A stretch of DNA of 64,000 bases from Erwinia rhapontici (GCF_012271765.1 NZ_VRKO01000013.1:81607-145606), one strand, 5' to 3'; positions 20,207 to 29,079 are shown, numbered from the stretch's first letter. Program-made: numbers and translations. Notes: a model not told the origin generated them from the letters alone.

Positions 20207-21703
20207 TCACTCTTTCTGCATCGCGACTTTCGCGTTATAGCCTTGTGTTGAGGCATTCTCCACATCGCCACGGGCGATCCAGCGATAGCTGCCTGCGCCC
20301 AGTGCCACCCCGATAAACCAGCTAAAGTTTGCCACCGCATGCAGCGAAGGAATAAAGCTGATCACCAGGCCAATGGCTACCGATGGCAGCAGCGCCACAA
20401 TCGCTTTCGGGTTAAAACCACCGCGATACCAGTATTTACCTTTTGGCGTGGCATCAAACAGATCATCAACGGAGATCTGGCTGCGTTTGATCAGATAGAA
20501 ATCGGCCAGCAGGATGCCGAACAGTGGCCCGATAAACGCGCCCAGCACATCCAGCGTATAGTGGATCAGCTCCGGTGACTGGAACAGATTCCACGGCGTC
20601 AGCAGCACGGAACCGACCGCTGCGATCATCCCGCCGGTGCGGAAGCTGATCTTCTGTGGCGAACAGTTGGAGAAATCGAAAGCCGGAGAAACAAAGTTGG
20701 CCACGATGTTGATGCCGATGGTGGCGGTAATCATTGTCAGCAGACCAATCGCCACTGCCAGATCGTTACCGACCATACTCACTGTCTCAATCGGGTCGGT
20801 GATCATTCGGCCAAACAGCGACTGTGTACCCGAAACAATCACTACGGTGACCAGCGAGAACAGCAGGAAGTTAAACGGCAGGCCCCAGCGGTTTCCCCGG
20901 CGGATTTCACCCATACTTTTACCGTAGCGAGAGAAATCACCGAAGTTCAGCAGCGGGCCAGAGAAGTACGACACCACCAGCGCGGTAGCCGTCAGCATCT
21001 GCCATGCCTGCTCGCCGCCCGTCAGCGTCTTGCTTGCCAGGGTGAAGGAGATACCGTCAAACCCGGTTTTGTATACAATCCATCCTGCCAGCGCCACCAT
21101 CACCACGTACACCGCCGGGCCAGCCACATCAATGAAACGCTTAATCGCGCTCATTCCGTGCCAGAACACCATCGCCTGCAACAGCCACATAATACCGAAG
21201 CAGATCCAGCCGAGCTGCGATAATCCCAGCCAGGAGGCGTGCGTCAGTGACGACAGCGCAGGCCAGAACTTCAGCGAGACCAGCATCAGTGCATTCGCTG
21301 CAAGGTACGTCTGAATGCCGTACCAGGCAAAGGCGATTAACCCGCGGATCACCGCCGGGATATTGGCACCAAATACGCCGAATGCCTGACGACAGATCAC
21401 CGCATAGGGTACGCCCGCCATCTGGCTGGGTTTCGCCACCAGGTTGGCACAGACCTGCACAATACAGATGCCGACCAGCAGACACAGCAGCACCTGCCAG
21501 CTGGCGAGGCCCAGCGTGAAGAAGCTCGCGGCCACCACATAGCCACCCATGCTGTGTACATCGGACATCCAGAAAGAAAAGATATTGTACCAACTCCAGT
21601 TCTGGTCACGCGTTGGCGCCAGATCCTCATTGCACAGCCGTGGGCTGTAGTTGACGGTGGCGTCTGACGCCGCTGCCGGGGAAGAACCATGACTATTTGG
21701 CAT
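20207..21703 (-). CDS. hpxC: Allantoin permease (NCS1 family)
   Basis: A 498-aa inner-membrane transporter of the nucleobase-cation-symport-1 family (SxxNEDLAPTRDQNWSWYNIFSFWMSDVHS at the N-terminus, about twelve hydrophobic segments). Close relatives import allantoin, hydantoins or uracil. Divergent from hpxS-hpxA-hpxB, it corresponds to hpxC of Klebsiella. The start at 21703 (MPNSHGSS) has AGGAG upstream; the frame runs to 21733 but without a ribosome-binding site. A weak sigma-54-type promoter sequence lies 50-70 bases upstream. Confidence 0.88.
   Translation of the reverse strand: MPNSHGSSPAAASDATVNYSPRLCNEDLAPTRDQNWSWYNIFSFWMSDVHSMGGYVVAASFFTLGLASWQVLLCLLVGICIVQVCANLVAKPSQMAGVPYAVICRQAFGVFGANIPAVIRGLIAFAWYGIQTYLAANALMLVSLKFWPALSSLTHASWLGLSQLGWICFGIMWLLQAMVFWHGMSAIKRFIDVAGPAVYVVMVALAGWIVYKTGFDGISFTLASKTLTGGEQAWQMLTATALVVSYFSGPLLNFGDFSRYGKSMGEIRRGNRWGLPFNFLLFSLVTVVIVSGTQSLFGRMITDPIETVSMVGNDLAVAIGLLTMITATIGINIVANFVSPAFDFSNCSPQKISFRTGGMIAAVGSVLLTPWNLFQSPELIHYTLDVLGAFIGPLFGILLADFYLIKRSQISVDDLFDATPKGKYWYRGGFNPKAIVALLPSVAIGLVISFIPSLHAVANFSWFIGVALGAGSYRWIARGDVENASTQGYNAKVAMQKE
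21069..21078. promoter_or_regulatory. TTGTATACAA palindrome inside hpxC (possible HpxS operator)
   Basis: A perfect 10-base palindrome of the type bound by FCD-class GntR regulators. The surrounding 17 bases (21069-21085) recur identically in hpxA, exactly 2000 bases away. Confidence 0.3.
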
Positions 21704-21755
21704 GAAACCTGCTCCTGTGAATACAGTTATCAATAAACCGGGTTACAGGAGACAT

Positions 21756-21771
21756 TGCAGGATCCAGGCCA
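21756..21771 (-). promoter_or_regulatory. Sigma-54-type promoter candidate for hpxC
   Basis: On the minus strand TGGCCTGGATCCTGCA keeps the GG-N10-GC spacing and 9 of 12 consensus bases. A start about 12 bases downstream would give a leader of roughly 40 bases to hpxC. Confidence 0.4.
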
Positions 21772-21783
21772 GAATGTAATTTC

Positions 21784-21793
21784 ATGTATACAA
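21784..21793. promoter_or_regulatory. TGTATACA site in the hpxC-hpxS intergenic region
   Basis: ATGTATACAA contains the 8-base palindrome TGTATACA and lies between the divergent hpxC and hpxS genes. It is the most plausible HpxS operator because hpxS encodes an FCD-type GntR regulator. Confidence 0.5.
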
Positions 21794-21849
21794 AAGTCAG
21801 TTTTAATGTGTACGATTCTTGACGGAAATGATGTTTACCGGAGTAGGGA

Positions 21850-22563
21850 ATGAAGAGTGAAACCGGGCTGAAAACGGCCTCCGACCTGAGTGACAAGGAT
21901 GAGCCTATCTATCAGGCGCTGATGACGGCAATCGTGGAACATCAGTTACCACCGGGCAGTAAATTACCGGAGGAGGCACTCTCCGAGGTGTTCGGCGTCA
22001 GCCGTACCGGCATTCGTAAAGTGCTGCAACGCCTCGCCGCAGTGCAAATGATCACGCTGACGCCCAAACGTGGTGCGCAGGTCGCCACGCCAACCGTTGA
22101 GGAGGCGCAGGATATCTTCCGTACTCGCAGCCTGATTGAGTGCGCGAACCTGTCTGAGGTATTAATGCACTGCCAGGCCCCTCATCTTGCTGCCCTGGAG
22201 AAACTCAATCTCCAGGAGCAGCAGGCCCACGAAAATCACGATGGTGCAGCGGCGATCCGCCTCTCAGCGGCATTCCATATTCAGTTACAGGCGATTTCGG
22301 GCAACCAGGTGCTGACCGAAATCGTGACGCGGCTGACCCAGCGCTCCTCGCTGGTGGTTGCGGCATATGGTGCGCCCTGGCAGCAGGGCTGCCGCTGTGA
22401 CGATCACGATCGGCTGGTGGTGCTGCTACGGGAAAAATCACTGACTCAGCTGACTGACGCACTACGGCAACATTTCGATCATATCGTCGCCAGTCTGCGC
22501 TTTGAACGCAGCGGCGAAACGCTGCCGGACTTTTCCCGGTTGTTTGCGTCAAAAGGAGCATGA
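21850..22563 (+). CDS. hpxS: GntR-family regulator of allantoin genes
   Basis: A 237-aa FadR/FCD-type GntR regulator: N-terminal winged helix (about 20-85; LPEEALSEVFGVSRTGIRKVLQRLA) and an all-helical FCD ligand domain with candidate metal-binding histidines. GGAG is 6 bases before the ATG. It overlaps hpxA and is divergent from hpxC, matching the hpxSAB arrangement known from Klebsiella. The effector is presumably an allantoin-pathway intermediate. TGTATACA between hpxC and hpxS is a candidate operator. Confidence 0.88.
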   Translation: MKSETGLKTASDLSDKDEPIYQALMTAIVEHQLPPGSKLPEEALSEVFGVSRTGIRKVLQRLAAVQMITLTPKRGAQVATPTVEEAQDIFRTRSLIECANLSEVLMHCQAPHLAALEKLNLQEQQAHENHDGAAAIRLSAAFHIQLQAISGNQVLTEIVTRLTQRSSLVVAAYGAPWQQGCRCDDHDRLVVLLREKSLTQLTDALRQHFDHIVASLRFERSGETLPDFSRLFASKGA

Positions 22564-22565
22564 TG

Positions 22566-23306
22566 ATGAGTAGCAAACAGGTCATTCAGGTGATCAACCC
22601 CAACACCAGCCTGGCAATGACGGAAACCATCGGTGCAGCGGCACGTGCGGTGGCGGCAGGGAATACCGAGATCCTGGCGGTGTGCCCGACGCAGGGCGTG
22701 CCGTCGATTGAAGGGCATTTTGATGAGGCCATTGCTGCCATTGGCGTGCTGGAGCAGATCAAAATCGGCCGTGAGCAGGGCGTCTGTGGCCATGTGATTG
22801 CCTGTTTCGGCGACCCGGGATTACTGGCCGCACGCGAGATGGCGCAGGGACCGGTAGTCGGGATTGCCGAAGCCGCGATGCATATGGCAACCCTGGTGGC
22901 CACACGATTTTCCATCGTCACCACGCTGCCGCGAACCCTGATTATTGCCCGCCATCTGCTTCAGCAATATGGCTTTGAGCATCACTGTGCAGCCCTGCAC
23001 GCCATCGACCTGCCGGTGCTGGCACTGGAAGATGGCAGCGGGCTGGCGCAGGAGAAAGTGCGCCAGCGTTGTATACAATCCATCCGCGAAGATGGCTGCG
23101 GTGCCATCGTGCTCGGCTGCGGTGGTATGGCCGATCTGGCGCAATCGCTGACACGTGAACTGGGCGTACCGGTGATCGATGGCGTGACGGCTGCCGTGAA
23201 AATGGTGGAGTCGCTGGTAGCATTAGGTCTGAACACCAGTAAGCACGGCGATCTTGACTACCCGATACGAAAAAACCTGTCGGGCCAGTTTGAGCGCCTA
23301 AACTGA
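22566..23306 (+). CDS. hpxA: Allantoin racemase
   Basis: Interconverts (R)- and (S)-allantoin so the whole pool can be hydrolysed. About 246 aa, Asp/Glu/hydantoin racemase family. The two catalytic cysteines are visible in VIACFGDPG and VLGCGGMA, and the N-terminus has VINPNTS. Three in-frame ATGs (22560, 22563, 22566) follow AGGAG; the third has the best spacing (7 bases). It lies between hpxS and the allantoinase gene, as in Klebsiella. Confidence 0.9.
   Translation: MSSKQVIQVINPNTSLAMTETIGAAARAVAAGNTEILAVCPTQGVPSIEGHFDEAIAAIGVLEQIKIGREQGVCGHVIACFGDPGLLAAREMAQGPVVGIAEAAMHMATLVATRFSIVTTLPRTLIIARHLLQQYGFEHHCAALHAIDLPVLALEDGSGLAQEKVRQRCIQSIREDGCGAIVLGCGGMADLAQSLTRELGVPVIDGVTAAVKMVESLVALGLNTSKHGDLDYPIRKNLSGQFERLN
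23069..23078. promoter_or_regulatory. TTGTATACAA palindrome inside hpxA (possible HpxS operator)
   Basis: Same 10-base palindrome, in the same 17-base context (23069-23085), as at 21069 in hpxC. It may be coincidence or an intragenic regulator site. Confidence 0.3.
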
Positions 23307-23350
23307 ACAGTCGGGTCCCATTTCTTTTTGCGACGTTAAGGACTGAGACG

Positions 23351-24310
23351 ATGAGCAACACTTCGGAAAAAAAAGAGTACAGCTTCAACAAAAACTATCC
23401 CCGTGACCTGCGCGGCTATGCGGGCAACCCGCCCCATGCGGCCTGGCCGGGTAACGCGAAGATCGCGGTGCAGTTTGTCCTCAACTACGAAGAGGGCGCC
23501 GAAAATAATGTTCTGCATGGTGATACAGGCTCCGAGCAGTTCCTCTCCGATATCATTGGGGCGGCCAGCTATCCTGAGCGCCATATGTCGATGGATTCAC
23601 TGTATGAATATGGCTCACGCGCCGGATTCTGGCGCATCCATAACGAATTTCAAAAACGTGGCCTGCCGCTGACGGTCTTTGGCGTGGCCATGGCGCTGGC
23701 ACGGCACCCGGAGATCGTCGAGGCGATCAAAGCCGCTGATTACGATGTCGTCAGTCATGGCTGGCGCTGGATCCACTATCAGGGCATGGATGCAAAAACA
23801 GAACGCCAGCATATGCAACTGGCGCTGGATACCCTGACCGACCTGTTTGGCAAGACGCCAACGGGCTGGTATACCGGTCGCGACAGCCCCAACACCCGGC
23901 GTCTGGTCGTGGAACAGGGCGGCCTGACCTATGACAGCGACTATTATGGCGACGATCTGCCGTTCTGGACGCAGGTCACCTGTCAGGATGGCACGGTGAA
24001 ACCGCATCTGATCATCCCTTATACGCTAGAAACTAACGATATGCGTTTTGCCACGCCGCAGGGGTTTAACACCGCGGAGCAGTTTTACACCTACCTGAAA
24101 GACAGCTTTGATGTGTTGTACGAAGAAGGGGACAGCACACCGAAAATGCTGTCGATTGGTATGCACTGCCGTCTGCTGGGCCGCCCAGGCCGTTTCCGCG
24201 CCTTACAGCGCTTCCTTGACCATATCCAGCAGCATGAAGGGGTGTGGATCTGTACCCGCCAGCAAATCGCTGACCACTGGGTGAAAACCCACCCGGCACC
24301 GAAAGCGTAA
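23351..24310 (+). CDS. hpxB: Allantoinase, PuuE type
   Basis: Opens the hydantoin ring of allantoin to allantoate. The 319-aa protein belongs to the PuuE class, built on the polysaccharide-deacetylase fold and unrelated to the metal-dependent AllB amidohydrolases. Recognisable segments are NYPRDLRGYAGNPP, EEGAENNVLHGD, VVSHGWRWIHYQ and GWYTGRDSPNTRRL. ATG follows AAGGA by about 10 bases. It ends the hpxSAB operon; convergent hpxZ follows after 78 bases containing two hairpins. Confidence 0.92.
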   Translation: MSNTSEKKEYSFNKNYPRDLRGYAGNPPHAAWPGNAKIAVQFVLNYEEGAENNVLHGDTGSEQFLSDIIGAASYPERHMSMDSLYEYGSRAGFWRIHNEFQKRGLPLTVFGVAMALARHPEIVEAIKAADYDVVSHGWRWIHYQGMDAKTERQHMQLALDTLTDLFGKTPTGWYTGRDSPNTRRLVVEQGGLTYDSDYYGDDLPFWTQVTCQDGTVKPHLIIPYTLETNDMRFATPQGFNTAEQFYTYLKDSFDVLYEEGDSTPKMLSIGMHCRLLGRPGRFRALQRFLDHIQQHEGVWICTRQQIADHWVKTHPAPKA

Positions 24311-24317
24311 TGCTGAC

Positions 24318-24380
24318 AGCGAGGCTTGCCTCGCTGCCCTGAGCCCGTCCTGTATTATCGCAGAGACCACCAGGTCTCTG
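24318..24380. terminator. Two hairpins between convergent hpxB and hpxZ
   Basis: AGCGAGGC-TT-GCCTCGCT (24318-24335) and CAGAGACC-ACCA-GGTCTCTG (24361-24380). Neither has a T run, but they separate two convergent operons and may block read-through both ways. Confidence 0.5.
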
Positions 24381-24388
24381 CGTACCTG

Positions 24389-24778
24389 TCAGCTCATCAA
24401 ACTGACCTGCGCCGCCACAATGCGCCAGCCACAGGGGAGCCTGACCCAGGTCTGCTGCTGACGGCCGATTTTGTCGCTGCCCTCGCGGGTGAACTCTGTG
24501 CTGCACACCGCAAAATCATCGCCGTAGCTGGTGATCACCGTATTCTGTAACTGACGGAATAACCCGGCTGAAGGACGTGCAGCCCGAAATTCGCGAATCG
24601 CATCGATACCGTACAAGTTCTCTCCCGCACCCAGGCGCACTGTGCGTTCGTCGTGCCAGAAAAGTTCATCCAGCACCGCAATGTCATTACTGATTAACGC
24701 CTCTTCGTAACGATAAAACGCGGCGGTAACTTCGGCGAGGATCGCCGGGCGGTCAATATGTTCACTTTTCATGATCAA
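24389..24778 (-). CDS. hpxZ: HpxZ, AtzH-like accessory protein (DUF3225)
   Basis: A 129-aa protein of the SnoaL/NTF2-like fold family DUF3225 (EVTAAFYRYEEALISNDIAVLDELFW, GWRIVAAQVS near the end). Its relatives sit beside AtzE-type amidases, where AtzH assists cyanuric-acid breakdown. Last gene of hpxW-X-Y-Z; its ATG overlaps the hpxY stop (ATGA). The name follows Klebsiella. A biochemical role in oxalurate breakdown is inferred from context. Confidence 0.85.
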   Translation of the reverse strand: MIMKSEHIDRPAILAEVTAAFYRYEEALISNDIAVLDELFWHDERTVRLGAGENLYGIDAIREFRAARPSAGLFRQLQNTVITSYGDDFAVCSTEFTREGSDKIGRQQQTWVRLPCGWRIVAAQVSLMS

Positions 24779-26172
24779 TGCTCCCTATCCGCAGGGGCCG
24801 CGTGCGTAATGCCCATTTGCTCCAGCGCGCTGGCGGCACGCAGGCAGGCGGCTTCATTAAACGGGGCGGCAATCAGTTGCAGACCGATGGGTAACCCGCT
24901 ACGGGTACGTAATGGCACCGTGGTCACCGGCAGGCCGAGGAACGAAATGGGCTGGGTTAACATGCCCATGCTGGCGCGGATCGGCAGGTCACTGCCGTTA
25001 ATGTGCATGGTCTCCTGGCCAATCAACGTGGCGCTGGTGGGGGTAGCCGGTGCAATCAACACATCCACATGATCGAACAGCGGCAGCACCTGCTGCTGGA
25101 AGTGGCGGCGGAAGCGCTGGGCCTGAATGTACCAGGCGGCGGGGATCATCGCCCCGGCCAGCAGGCGCTCACGCGACAAAGGCTCAAAGCGCTCAGGTGC
25201 ACGGCGCAGGGCGGGGAGGTAATGATTCCCGCCCTCAGATGCGCTGATAATAAACGCCGACGTACGTGCCAGTTCGGCTTCCGGCAGCACGACCTCTTCG
25301 CTGGCATTCAGTGCGCTGGCTGCAACCGCCACCGCAGCGCGGGCGTCGTCATCGCACCACTGCTGAAAGTAACCGCCCAGCACGCCAAAGCGCAGCCCTT
25401 CACTACCGCGCTCCAGCAGAGGGCTGACCGCCTGCATGGCTTTATCAGCCTGGAAGCTATCGGCAGGATCGCTGCCCTGTAATACATCGTAGACGTGGGT
25501 GAGATCGCTGACGCGGCGGGCAAACGGACCAATATGGTCAAGGCTGGCGACAAACGGATGACTGCCGCTGCGCGACAGGCGACCGTAGGTCGGCTTCAGA
25601 CCAAAGATTCCGCACAGTGAGGCCGGAACGCGGATCGAGCCGTTGGTATCCGAACCGAGGGAGAAATGGACCAGCCCGGCGGCCACGGCGGCGGCCGACC
25701 CCCCCGACGATCCCCCGGCAATCCGCGCCAGATCGTGTGGATTACGCGTGGCACCATAATGGCTGTTTTCGGTGGTGAAACCGTAGGCATACGCATCCAT
25801 GTTCAGCATCCCGGACAGCAGTCCGCCGCCGGCTGCCAGCTTCTGCACGGCCCAGGCATCCTGACATGCCACCGGACGATCGCTGAATAAACTGGCCCCG
25901 GCCAGCGTCGCGTGTCCGGCCACATCAAACAGATTTTTGACTGCGTAAGGCACCGCTGCCAGTGGGGGGAGCGGCAGGTTGCCCTGTTTCAGGCGATCAA
26001 CCCGGTCCGCCTCCTGCAACATGCGCTCCTGGGTAATCTGGGTCCAGGCATTCAGCTCAGGGTTATGCTGCGAGATCGCCGACAGCGTATGCAGGGCGAT
26101 CTCGCGTGCACTCAACTCACCTTTAGCCAGCAATTGGGTCAGTTCGGCAATCGACAGTGCGGCCAGATTCAT
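24775..26172 (-). CDS. hpxY: AtzE-family amidohydrolase (amidase signature), HpxY
   Basis: A 465-aa amidase-signature enzyme. The Ser-cisSer-Lys triad is visible: Lys in [11 protein letters not shown], cis-Ser in [10 protein letters not shown], Ser in [11 protein letters not shown]. It is of the AtzE type, which works with a small GatC-like partner (HpxX) and hydrolyses a terminal urea-like amide. In this operon the likely substrate is oxalurate, giving oxamate for HpxW; that step is inference. ATGA overlaps join it to hpxX upstream and hpxZ downstream, pointing to translational coupling of three subunits. Confidence 0.88.
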   Translation of the reverse strand: MNLAALSIAELTQLLAKGELSAREIALHTLSAISQHNPELNAWTQITQERMLQEADRVDRLKQGNLPLPPLAAVPYAVKNLFDVAGHATLAGASLFSDRPVACQDAWAVQKLAAGGGLLSGMLNMDAYAYGFTTENSHYGATRNPHDLARIAGGSSGGSAAAVAAGLVHFSLGSDTNGSIRVPASLCGIFGLKPTYGRLSRSGSHPFVASLDHIGPFARRVSDLTHVYDVLQGSDPADSFQADKAMQAVSPLLERGSEGLRFGVLGGYFQQWCDDDARAAVAVAASALNASEEVVLPEAELARTSAFIISASEGGNHYLPALRRAPERFEPLSRERLLAGAMIPAAWYIQAQRFRRHFQQQVLPLFDHVDVLIAPATPTSATLIGQETMHINGSDLPIRASMGMLTQPISFLGLPVTTVPLRTRSGLPIGLQLIAAPFNEAACLRAASALEQMGITHAAPADREH

Positions 26173-26363
26173 GCTTTATACACTCCAGCCACTTCCAGGC
26201 GATCGTCCAGCGGGAAGGCCATCAGCGGCGCGGCCATGCCGGCAATGCGGTTGAACTGGGTCAGCAGCTCGGCACGGCGTGCGTCGTCGAGTTCCAGTGC
26301 CAGCACCTGCTCCATCTGCGTGACATAGGCTGCCCAGTCGGGCGCCTTTTGCTTGATACTCAT
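26169..26363 (-). CDS. hpxX: HpxX, AtzG-like small subunit (DUF4089)
   Basis: A 64-aa acidic, helical protein ([45 protein letters not shown]) of the DUF4089 type, related to GatC/AtzG chaperone-like subunits of amidases. It overlaps hpxY by ATGA and follows hpxW after 17 bases. A complex with HpxY is inferred from the AtzG-AtzE precedent. Confidence 0.85.
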   Translation of the reverse strand: MSIKQKAPDWAAYVTQMEQVLALELDDARRAELLTQFNRIAGMAAPLMAFPLDDRLEVAGVYKA

Positions 26364-26380
26364 CTCAGTTTCCCTCTTTT

Positions 26381-27967
26381 TTAAAACCCGGCCGCGCTGC
26401 CGTTGCTACGCGGATCGAATGCCCCTTCGAGCATCCCGTTGTTGTGACGCACAATCGCGCCCGCATGGCCCACGGCTTCGCTGAAATCAGGCAACAGCTC
26501 AACTTCATGGCCCAGCGCCCGCAGCGTGGCAATGGTTTCTGGCGGGAAGCGACCTTCCAGTTTGAGTGAATCGGAGGCCTGACCCCAGGTGCGCCCCAGC
26601 AGCCAGCGTGGCGCACTCACCGCCTGCTGCAATCCCATGCCCTGTACCACATGGCGGGTAAAAATGGCCGCCTGAGTCTGTGGCTGGCCATCGCCGCCCA
26701 TCGATCCGTATACCATCGTCCTGCCATCGTTCAACCGTGCTGCCGCTGGGTTCAGCGTGTGGAATGGCTGTTTACCCGGCATCAGCGCCAGCAGGTGATC
26801 GGGATCGAGGCTGAAAGCCGCGCCGCGATTTTGCCAGGTAATACCCGTGCCGGGGATCACCACACCGCTACCAAATTCGTGATAAATGCTCTGAATAAAG
26901 GAGACGGCCAGCCCGCTGCTGTCCATCACGCCCATCCACACGGTGTCGCCCGGCCCTTTACCCGTGCCCCACGGCGCCGCCTGATTGACATCGATCTGCG
27001 CCGCCATCTGTTGCAGACGATCGCTGTCGAGCAGCGTTTGCATCTGTTCACGCATATGCTGCGGGTCGGTGATGTAACGGTCGCGCAGGCCAAAGGCCAG
27101 CTTGGTGGCTTCCACAATGCGGTGAATGGTTTGTGCCTCATCGGCATCGGCCATATTCAGATGGTCGGTGATCCCCAGGATCGCCAGTGATACCAGGCCC
27201 TGCGTGGGCGGTGTCATATTAAAGACATCGCCGTACTGATGGTGGATACGCAGTGGCGTCCGGCGTTTAGCCTGCTGACGGTTCAGGTCTTCCAGCGTGA
27301 CCGGCATTCCCAGCCGTGACATCTCACTGGCGAGCTGACGGGCAAGCGGGCCGCGATAGAAGCTGTCCAGCCCGGCTTCGGCCAGATGAATGAGGGTGTT
27401 TGCCAGATCGGGCTGGGTAAAACGGCTGCCACACGACGGCACTTCGCCATCGGGTAAGAAGGTGGCGGCAAATCCCGGTTGATTCACCAGTTCGGCTTGT
27501 TTACTGGCGGTGGCGGTCGCCTGGGAGGCGGTGACCGGAATGCCATCGGCGGCATAGCGGATCGCATCCGCCAACAGGCGCGGCAATGGCAGTTGCTGAC
27601 CGCCCAGTTCACGTGAGATGTCCAGCGCTTCTGACCAGCCGCTGACCGTACCCGCCACCGTCAGGGCCGATTTCGGGCCGCGATGGGGAATGCTGCTGCT
27701 GCCCTGATAAAAGTCGATTGTCGCCAGCGAACCTGCCGCACCGCTGGCATCGATCGCCACCGGGTCACCCTTCGGCGGGACAATCAGCCAGAAGCCATCG
27801 CCTCCCAGGCCATTCATATGAGGATAGGCAACGGCAACCGTCGCGGCAGCAGCCACCATCGCTTCAATGGCATTCCCCCCTTCGCGTAAAATACCCAGTG
27901 CGCTTTCACTGGCCAGATGGTGCGGCGTCACCGCCATGCCCAGCGGGGCCATATTACTTTGATTCAT
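26381..27967 (-). CDS. hpxW: Oxamate amidohydrolase (gamma-glutamyltransferase-like)
   Basis: Hydrolyses oxamate to oxalate and ammonia at the end of ring-nitrogen recovery. It is a 528-aa Ntn hydrolase of the gamma-glutamyltranspeptidase fold, made as one chain that cleaves itself. The likely nucleophile is the Thr in GPGDTVWMGVMD, at the start of the small subunit. There is no signal peptide, unlike true GGTs, so it is cytoplasmic. The start at 27967 (MNQSNMAPLGMAVTPHH) places a sigma-54-type promoter about 40 bases upstream; the frame runs to 28048 but has no better start. First gene of hpxWXYZ. Confidence 0.9.
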   Translation of the reverse strand: MNQSNMAPLGMAVTPHHLASESALGILREGGNAIEAMVAAAATVAVAYPHMNGLGGDGFWLIVPPKGDPVAIDASGAAGSLATIDFYQGSSSIPHRGPKSALTVAGTVSGWSEALDISRELGGQQLPLPRLLADAIRYAADGIPVTASQATATASKQAELVNQPGFAATFLPDGEVPSCGSRFTQPDLANTLIHLAEAGLDSFYRGPLARQLASEMSRLGMPVTLEDLNRQQAKRRTPLRIHHQYGDVFNMTPPTQGLVSLAILGITDHLNMADADEAQTIHRIVEATKLAFGLRDRYITDPQHMREQMQTLLDSDRLQQMAAQIDVNQAAPWGTGKGPGDTVWMGVMDSSGLAVSFIQSIYHEFGSGVVIPGTGITWQNRGAAFSLDPDHLLALMPGKQPFHTLNPAAARLNDGRTMVYGSMGGDGQPQTQAAIFTRHVVQGMGLQQAVSAPRWLLGRTWGQASDSLKLEGRFPPETIATLRALGHEVELLPDFSEAVGHAGAIVRHNNGMLEGAFDPRSNGSAAGF

Positions 27968-28005
27968 TCCATTCCCGTCGTTCAGATAGCTGATAGGTTG
28001 ACTAA

Positions 28006-28021
28006 AGCAATAGCCGTTCCA
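28006..28021 (-). promoter_or_regulatory. Sigma-54-type promoter for hpxWXYZ
   Basis: On the minus strand TGGAACGGCTATTGCT matches the -24/-12 consensus TGGCACG-N4-TTGCW at 11 of 12 defined bases. The start would fall near 27996, about 28 bases before the hpxW ATG. Confidence 0.7.
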
Positions 28022-28069
28022 GTTTGTCGAGCGGCAGAATGTTAACAATTGAATATCTGTCGTATGGCT

Positions 28070-28091
28070 CCGGTTTTTGATTCAAAACCGG
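28070..28091. promoter_or_regulatory. Inverted repeat between hpxW and hpxU (possible HpxU operator)
   Basis: CCGGTTTT-N6-AAAACCGG lies between the divergent hpxW and hpxU genes. An RpiR regulator encoded alongside makes this a candidate operator; there is no second copy to confirm it. Confidence 0.4.
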
Positions 28092-28183
28092 CCGATTTTC
28101 AGCCCGCAACGGTGTGAGCTACAGACAGGCACGTTATTTGTATATCATTCTGAGGATGAAACAAACGTTACAGGGTTAATCAC

Positions 28184-29023
28184 ATGATGCAGCTTGATGA
28201 ACGCCTGCGCAGCCACTACGCGCAGCTTTCGCCGCAGGAACAACGTATCGCTGATTTTGCCTTCGATCATTTCGATGACCTGATCAGCTACAACAGTGCC
28301 GATCTGGCACGTCTCAGCGGGGTGTCCAAGGCCACGGTAAGCCGTCTGTTTAAGCGCCTGGGCTATGAAAAATATAAAGATATGCGCGACGAACTGCGCA
28401 CCCTGCGCCAGAGCGGGATGCCGCTCACTGACCACCGTGATGCGGTGCAGGGCAACACGTTGCTGGCCCGTCACTATAAGCAGGAGATGGCCAACCTCAC
28501 CCAGTGGGTGAACGGGATTGATGCGGCGCACTTTGGCGAGGTCGTTCAGGCGCTGGCAAACAGTAAACGTATTTTTATCATTGGGATGCGTAATGCATAC
28601 CCGGTGGCGCTGCACCTGCGCCAGCAGTTATTGCAGGCCAGAACACAGGTGCAGGTGCTGCCACAGCCGGGGCAGACGCTCTCTGAAGAGCTGGTGGATC
28701 TGACACCGGAGGATATGGTGGTGGTGATGGCGTTCCGGCGCCGCCCACGCATTATCCGCCCGTTGTTACAGCAGCTACAGCACAACGGCATTCCTGTGCT
28801 GGCACTGTGTGAACCCCAGGCGCAGGCGGTGATTGCCCTGGCGCGCTGGCAGCTGTGCGCGCCGCTGGACAGTGTCTCTGCCTTCGACAGCTATGCAGCG
28901 GCCAACAGCCTGATCAACCTGCTGGCCAACGCAGTACTTCACGAATTACTCAGTGACGGTCGTCAGCGTATTCATCAGATTGCTGACCTCTACACCCAGC
29001 TGGATGAGCTGGAACAGCGCTAA
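28184..29023 (+). CDS. hpxU: RpiR-family regulator HpxU
   Basis: A 279-aa RpiR-type regulator: helix-turn-helix around residues 15-75 (LSPQEQRIADFAFDHF, ADLARLSGVSKATVSRLFKRLGY) and a SIS domain (RIFIIGMRNAYPVALHLRQQLL, MVVVMAFRRRPRIIRPLL). It is divergent from hpxWXYZ and upstream of the ABC importer/hpxJK operon, so it probably regulates both. Either of two adjacent ATGs (28184, 28187) could be the start. A strong terminator follows. Confidence 0.87.
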   Translation: MMQLDERLRSHYAQLSPQEQRIADFAFDHFDDLISYNSADLARLSGVSKATVSRLFKRLGYEKYKDMRDELRTLRQSGMPLTDHRDAVQGNTLLARHYKQEMANLTQWVNGIDAAHFGEVVQALANSKRIFIIGMRNAYPVALHLRQQLLQARTQVQVLPQPGQTLSEELVDLTPEDMVVVMAFRRRPRIIRPLLQQLQHNGIPVLALCEPQAQAVIALARWQLCAPLDSVSAFDSYAAANSLINLLANAVLHELLSDGRQRIHQIADLYTQLDELEQR

Positions 29024-29027
29024 TGGG

Positions 29028-29042
29028 GCGCTATTCTGGTGC
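29028..29042. promoter_or_regulatory. NtrC-like enhancer site
   Basis: GCGCTATTCTGGTGC closely matches NtrC sites of the type GCACTATATTGGTGC. It lies between the hpxU stop and its terminator, about 230 bases before the predicted start of the sigma-54-type promoter at 29239-29253, within reach for an enhancer. Confidence 0.55.
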
Positions 29043-29056
29043 ATTGCATGGTTTTG

Positions 29057-29079
29057 GGGCGCCGCAAGGCGCCCTTTTT
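29057..29079 (+). terminator. Terminator after hpxU
   Basis: GGGCGCC-GCAA-GGCGCCC followed by five Ts. Confidence 0.95.
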
